The notes below the pieces were generated by a model, which saw only the letters and a list, made by a program, of their open reading frames with translations, did no database searches and was not told where the DNA came from. Source: Nemertoderma westbladi (taxonomy: Eukaryota > Xenacoelomorpha > Nemertodermatida > Nemertodermatidae). Taken from it: DNA of 21,961 nucleotides. Positions 18,346-21,961 of the stretch are shown piece by piece (within the stretch, counting starts at the first letter, position 1; every line of letters begins with the position of its first letter). Location: the NCBI GenBank assembly GCA_032718475.1, contig JAUCBJ010002792.1, forward strand, positions 1-21,961. The letters run 5' to 3'. Made by a program: the position numbers and the translations under genes.

Positions 18346-19379
18346 CTAATAGACTTCTATAGTTCATCTGTCGACTGCTAGGGGGCGCATGACTAAGTGT
18401 ACTATTTGTACCTCAATGGACTTACGTGTATGCGAAGGCCCTAGGAGTGTGTTAGTTAAGTTCTCCGAATATAACTTACAGTATAAGTTATTCAATTACG
18501 GTTTGTGTTCACTGTGTATTAGATGGTTACTGACTGACCTTGTGGTATTAGAAACACGAGTATGGGACCTCCATATAGCAGAACCTGCAACCCATCTCAG
18601 CGTACAATTATAATTATGCTATAGCTAATTATATACTCTGATATTGGCTTCCGACACACATTCACTACTGACACACACAAGGATTTTTGAAAACAGCCAT
18701 AGTATAATTATGACAGTTCGCTGATAGCTCGCAGTTTTGACTCGTCCCACATTCAGTAGGTACTGTGATGCAAGGGCTAATTTAAATGAATTTTGTGAAG
18801 GATGGATAGCCTAGGATTGATCCGTTTAAATTAATTATACAAACATACCTACAAAATCCTCTAAGATCTGAAACTTCGATATCAGGGTACACGAATTCAC
18901 GGGTAGAGAATTTCAATTCAAATTACGTATTAAGATTGTTCGGTCTGAGCAGAGAATTATCTGTTCCAGAATGGACATTGAGTCACTCACAATAACGTAG
19001 TTCAATTATTCACGAATACTTTGTAGTAATTTTCACGGCTACCTTTCTCCTTTGCCTTCATATAGATAACTTTTCCTAGACTTTGCCTCCATTATTATTG
19101 TACATCGACATGTGGCCAAACAAATGTTGAACATTATAATCCATAAAACAGTAATAGCACTGAAACTACGGTGGGAGAGCAGGACCAGTTCTCCTAGATA
19201 ATAGTCCATCGATCTCATGTAACACTCTGACAGGACTCCTACTCTTCTTCTACTCTACTATCTTCTACTTCTACTATAACTACTAATTGTTTCGAGTCAA
19301 TGCAATGGCATAAAATGACCGCAAACACCAAATCTTTGTTTTATGGGTTTGAAAAATGAATTTATTTAATATAAAACAT
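18346..19379. other. Noncoding DNA with CT-rich microsatellite
   Basis: No convincing coding frame. GCGAAGGCCC at 18432 weakly echoes the 18150 terminus. An imperfect TTCTAC-rich microsatellite lies at 19241-19280. TGACCGCAA at 19317-19325 is an inverted copy of the TTGCGGTCA motif found twice just downstream. Confidence 0.5.
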
Positions 19380-19510
19380 AAGGGGAAAGGAGGAGCATGT
19401 TACTGTGGCGCTGTTGTCTAACCAAAACACCAAAACAATAAACGATACTTTATTTCCCTTGCGGTCAATTTGCGCTGAAGATCATAATTTCAACTTGCGG
19501 TCAATGTGAG
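19380..19510 (+). repeat. Dispersed short repeat, copy C
   Basis: GGGGAAAGGAGGAGCATGTT, ACTGTGGCGC, TCTAACCAAAAC with an 8-base internal duplication, AATAAACG (ending 19444), then TTGCGGTCAATTTGCGC (19459-19475) and a second TTGCGGTCAATGTGAG (19497-19512). Same block order as copy A (2300-2445, minus strand). Confidence 0.65.
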
Positions 19511-20309
19511 CACACTATATATATGTTTCACCACATTCAATGTTTGGAGACAAAGTTAAAATTAACTATTAATGTAATTAATTGTAATTTAATTGTAATT
19601 AATACAAACTATATACAAGTAAGGTAGCATGCCAAAATAGAATTTCCTTTATATTATTTTCATAAATGGTTTATGATGCCAAGTTTAGATCCTAATTTTC
19701 CAAAAAATGTCTCAGAGAATCTAAATCTTTTTGTGGTTTTGGCTGATAGAATTCCAAGTTCGTTCTTCTTCAGGTTACATTGTTTATATCCGATGAAATT
19801 CCTCAGGCATTGTTTCTCATTAAACACCCACACGGTGCTTCATTACTCTCTCAACCTGCTGAGATGTGATCATTAGTGCCCACTGTGTTTCCAACCATGT
19901 CAATCCTACCATATCCTGTTTAATGCTAGCTTATTTGTAATTATTTAATGTAATTTCTTAACAAAGTCCTCAAAGTTCAACTTCATAGATGGAAGTAGCG
20001 GTTGTTCATAGGTCAATAAAAATTATGAAATTTTTAACTAAATTTCTTTATGTAAAACATTACCAATCTAAAGTTTACCAATATACCAAACGAATCTTAA
20101 ACTAATGGACTTCCAATCTAAAAAAACATCCCTTTTATTGGTAATACACAACACACTCTACATACCTAGCTAGTTACATCACAAGACTTCGAGATTTATT
20201 GCCAAACGACATATCATCACAATTAGTTAAGAAAAGACAAAGAAACAGCAGAAACGAAAGTGACAACCGCCTTCGTGGGAGGAACCCAGAGAGAGCCTGA
20301 ATGGCCAGA
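19511..20309. other. AT-rich noncoding DNA
   Basis: AT-rich with AATTGTAATTTAATTG-type local repeats near 19573-19604. Some short open frames exist, but none reads as a recognisable protein. Confidence 0.45.
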
Positions 20310-21480
20310 CTATTCACCGGATTCCATCCACAGTTGCGAGTAAGACTGGGCTTCTGCGGAACCACATTGCAGGATTCCCACGCCACAGACAAACAGACAG
20401 ACGTTGGAACAGATGCCTGACTGATCCGACATGAGAATGCTGCATGCATGCTCTGCAGACTCGCTATTTCCCGCAAGATGGCGCTGGAAGTGCAGGTCCC
20501 AGCCACCAAGAGCCTCTCCACCACGAGTGGGGTGAACCCAACCCCGGAGCTGTGACACTCCTCGGCGTGGACCACGATCTTATGCTCCCGGGTGACAGTG
20601 AGGGCATGTCCAGGCGCAGAATGGTCGCAAGGGACAGTGTTCGGGACTGGAGAGGAGGAGATAATAGTTGAGTAACATGGGTTGACCCCTCTTCCAGTTG
20701 GGGAGGTACACATCAGCCGGGCGGCTGCGGAAACCTGAGATCAAGCCAGGAACTTCACTCCAGGGCGCTAGAGCAGCTGATTTTGGCTGCTGGAATATAG
20801 CATTCCTGTATAGCTGTCCAAGAAGTGTAGGAAGTATGGTGTACGTCACCATTGAGCCATCTGCGGAGACGGGATTTACCCATGTCAGTGTCATGTTCAG
20901 TGTCCTTCCAGTGACACTTTCTTGCCCGTTTGGGGTTGGCGAGGATGCAAGGGGCGATAAGGAAGGCGTATACCCAAGAGGTGGGGTTGATGAGGTCATT
21001 GGAGATTCTGTTGAAAACCCCACTGACAGCATCATCCCAGAGGTCACGGGTGGCCTTGGGAATTTGACTGAGAGTGGGGATTTTTTGCTATATTTCAATA
21101 GATGGTAGATTGGGCGTGAGTTGGGTTTGAGAAATGGGGTTGCGTTGGGAATGGAAAATTGGAGAAGGTTGTGAGGGTGCGAGGAGGGTGGGTTGAAAAT
21201 TGGAAATGGGAAAGGGTTCAGAATGGGAAATGGTGGTAGTTAGGGTTTGTTGGTTTGTTGAAATTGGAAATATGAGCTGGATTGTGACTTGGAGACATGT
21301 GAAGTTGAAATGGTGGGCGGTAAGAGCACATTAGGCTGTTGAAGAGGGATTGGGGATAAACCCATTCATGCAGACAACCGAGCACATAAGTCAGCCTCAT
21401 TGCCTCGTATTGGAAGCCCCTTGCCTTCAAGAGGGGTTTGAGATCGGCTACCCTGAGGTGGTTCAGGGATTGAAGGGAGG
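20310..21480 (-). pseudogene. Degenerate mobile-element ORF: SAP-like motif, PST linker, RPADVYLPNW-type C-terminal domain
   Basis: Minus strand from about 21478: SLQSLNHLRVADLKPLLKAR then GFQYEAMRLTYVLG, a SAP-like DNA-binding helix pair (L-x-x-L-x-V-x-D-L-K-x-L-L-K-x-R-G); a Pro/Asn-rich then Ser/Thr/Pro-rich linker (about 21330-20860); then the C-terminal domain: LYRNAIFQQPKSAALAP, EVPGLISGFRSRPADVYLPN, WKRGQ (20816-20680), a frame change near 20660, PGHALTVTREHKIVVHAEEC, GVGFTPLVVE (to about 20516), a second frame change, and EALGGWD onward to about 20310. I recall this RPADV...GHAL...PLVVE...LGGW pattern from the ends of reverse-transcriptase-like ORFs in invertebrate genomes; that link is from memory. 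No reverse-transcriptase motif is visible here, so the copy may be internally deleted or the SAP part may belong to a separate element. Three frame breaks, including one near 21215, show decay. Confidence 0.7.
21359..21478 (-). other. SAP-like motif
   Basis: LNHLRVADLKPLLKARGF fits the first helix and turn of SAP domains, a short DNA-binding helix-extended-helix fold; the second helix (about YEAMRLTYVLGCLHEWV) is a weaker fit. Flanked on both sides by low-complexity Pro/Ser/Asn-rich translation. Confidence 0.45.
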
Positions 21481-21961
21481 AGATTGGTACGGGAGGGGAA
21501 GGGAGGGAGGGTTCATAGATACAGGCGATTTAGAAGAATTGTGAGATGTGGAAGTGCTGGTGGGTGAACCAGGCTGGAGGTTGCAGAGGGTGGAAGTTTG
21601 AGGATGTAGTGGTTTTGGGTAGTGGGGACTGCCTGAGCAGCCTTCAGGTGGGAGTTATCACTTTCATTGCCGGGTTTACATATATTGCACAAAATATTGT
21701 TAGAATATCTACAATTACAAACAGAAAGACTACTACTAAGATGAGCTACTGGATTTCCTAGTGAACTCTGAGTAAGTTGCGGATTCGCACATGAACTCGG
21801 AGAAACTCGTGGACTCAGAGTGACGGACTGGTTAAAATGCTTCCAATCTTGAGGTCCTTGCTTCTCTTCTAACCATATATGGACCAGAAGTACTTGGGCG
21901 CAGTACTGTACTTTAAACTCTCCATGGGAAATGAAAACTACTATTGTAAACTGTAAACTAC
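21481..21961. other. Right edge: purine-rich then AT-rich DNA
   Basis: 21481-21620 is G-rich on the plus strand and reads Pro/Ser-rich on the minus strand, so it may be a further N-terminal part of the degenerate SAP-containing ORF. From 21750, GAACTC-GAG-type words repeat (21762, 21793, 21811). No other gene seen. Confidence 0.4.

Noticed and set aside
19673-19876. 67-codon plus-strand frame
   Set aside because: No recognisable motif, AT-rich surroundings and no supporting splice or start context.
20580-21098. Fibronectin-III-like reading of LNMTLTWVNPVSADGSMVTY
   Set aside because: The fit is short and lies between a low-complexity linker and the RPADV domain; no beta-sandwich pattern continues on either side.
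20698-21108. 136-codon plus-strand frame
   Set aside because: It is the antisense shadow of the minus-strand RPADV-type coding remnant, which matches known blocks whereas this frame does not.

Overview
This is an AT-rich stretch of a eukaryotic, most likely invertebrate animal, genome. It carries remnants of four transposon classes typical of metazoans (hAT, piggyBac, Ty3/Gypsy-type LTR and non-LTR), three long minisatellite arrays and several dispersed repeat families. It shows no operons, Shine-Dalgarno-led genes, rRNA or tRNA. The species cannot be named from this sequence. I found no intact host gene; at most one short exon-like open stretch (about 16.8-17.0 kb, minus strand) might belong to one.

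Layout. 1-2.2 kb: frame-broken hAT transposase of the DUF4371/ZMYM1-like group, minus strand, running off the left edge. 2.3-2.45 kb: a copy of a short dispersed repeat also seen near 7.2 and 19.4 kb. 2.58-2.73 kb: a 155-bp imperfect palindrome. 3.6-5.14 kb: a 46-bp-period minisatellite with nested block duplications. 5.53-5.75 kb: first copy of a dispersed repeat (called DR1 here) that also occurs near 11.0 and 17.85-18.34 kb. 6.32-8.93 kb: a complete piggyBac insertion with terminal inverted repeats and TTAA duplications, but a broken transposase. 9.10-10.59 kb: a segment bounded by related inverted termini and filled with a 116/32-bp minisatellite.

11.8-13.54 kb: Ty3/Gypsy-like integrase and C-terminal tail, minus strand, with stops and frame breaks and a candidate polypurine tract at its 3' side. 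13.93-14.9 kb: the C-terminal part of a non-LTR (LINE) reverse-transcriptase polyprotein, minus strand, 5' truncated. 15.04-16.59 kb: about 36 copies of a 43-bp minisatellite in which each unit contains a 12-bp-arm hairpin. 17.8-18.35 kb: DR1 copies, two of whose heads face each other as inverted arms. 20.3-21.5 kb: a degenerate minus-strand coding region with a SAP-like motif, a Pro/Ser/Thr-rich linker and the RPADVYLPNW-type C-terminal domain that I associate with reverse-transcriptase-like mobile ORFs.

The window reads as a transposon graveyard, not a working pathway. The coding remnants are in the same (minus) orientation but belong to unrelated elements. The most unusual material is structural: the hairpin minisatellite, the minisatellite inside a terminal-inverted-repeat segment, the DR1 family with a microsatellite at a fixed place, and the SAP plus RPADV coding region. 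All family calls are by eye; no database search was run.
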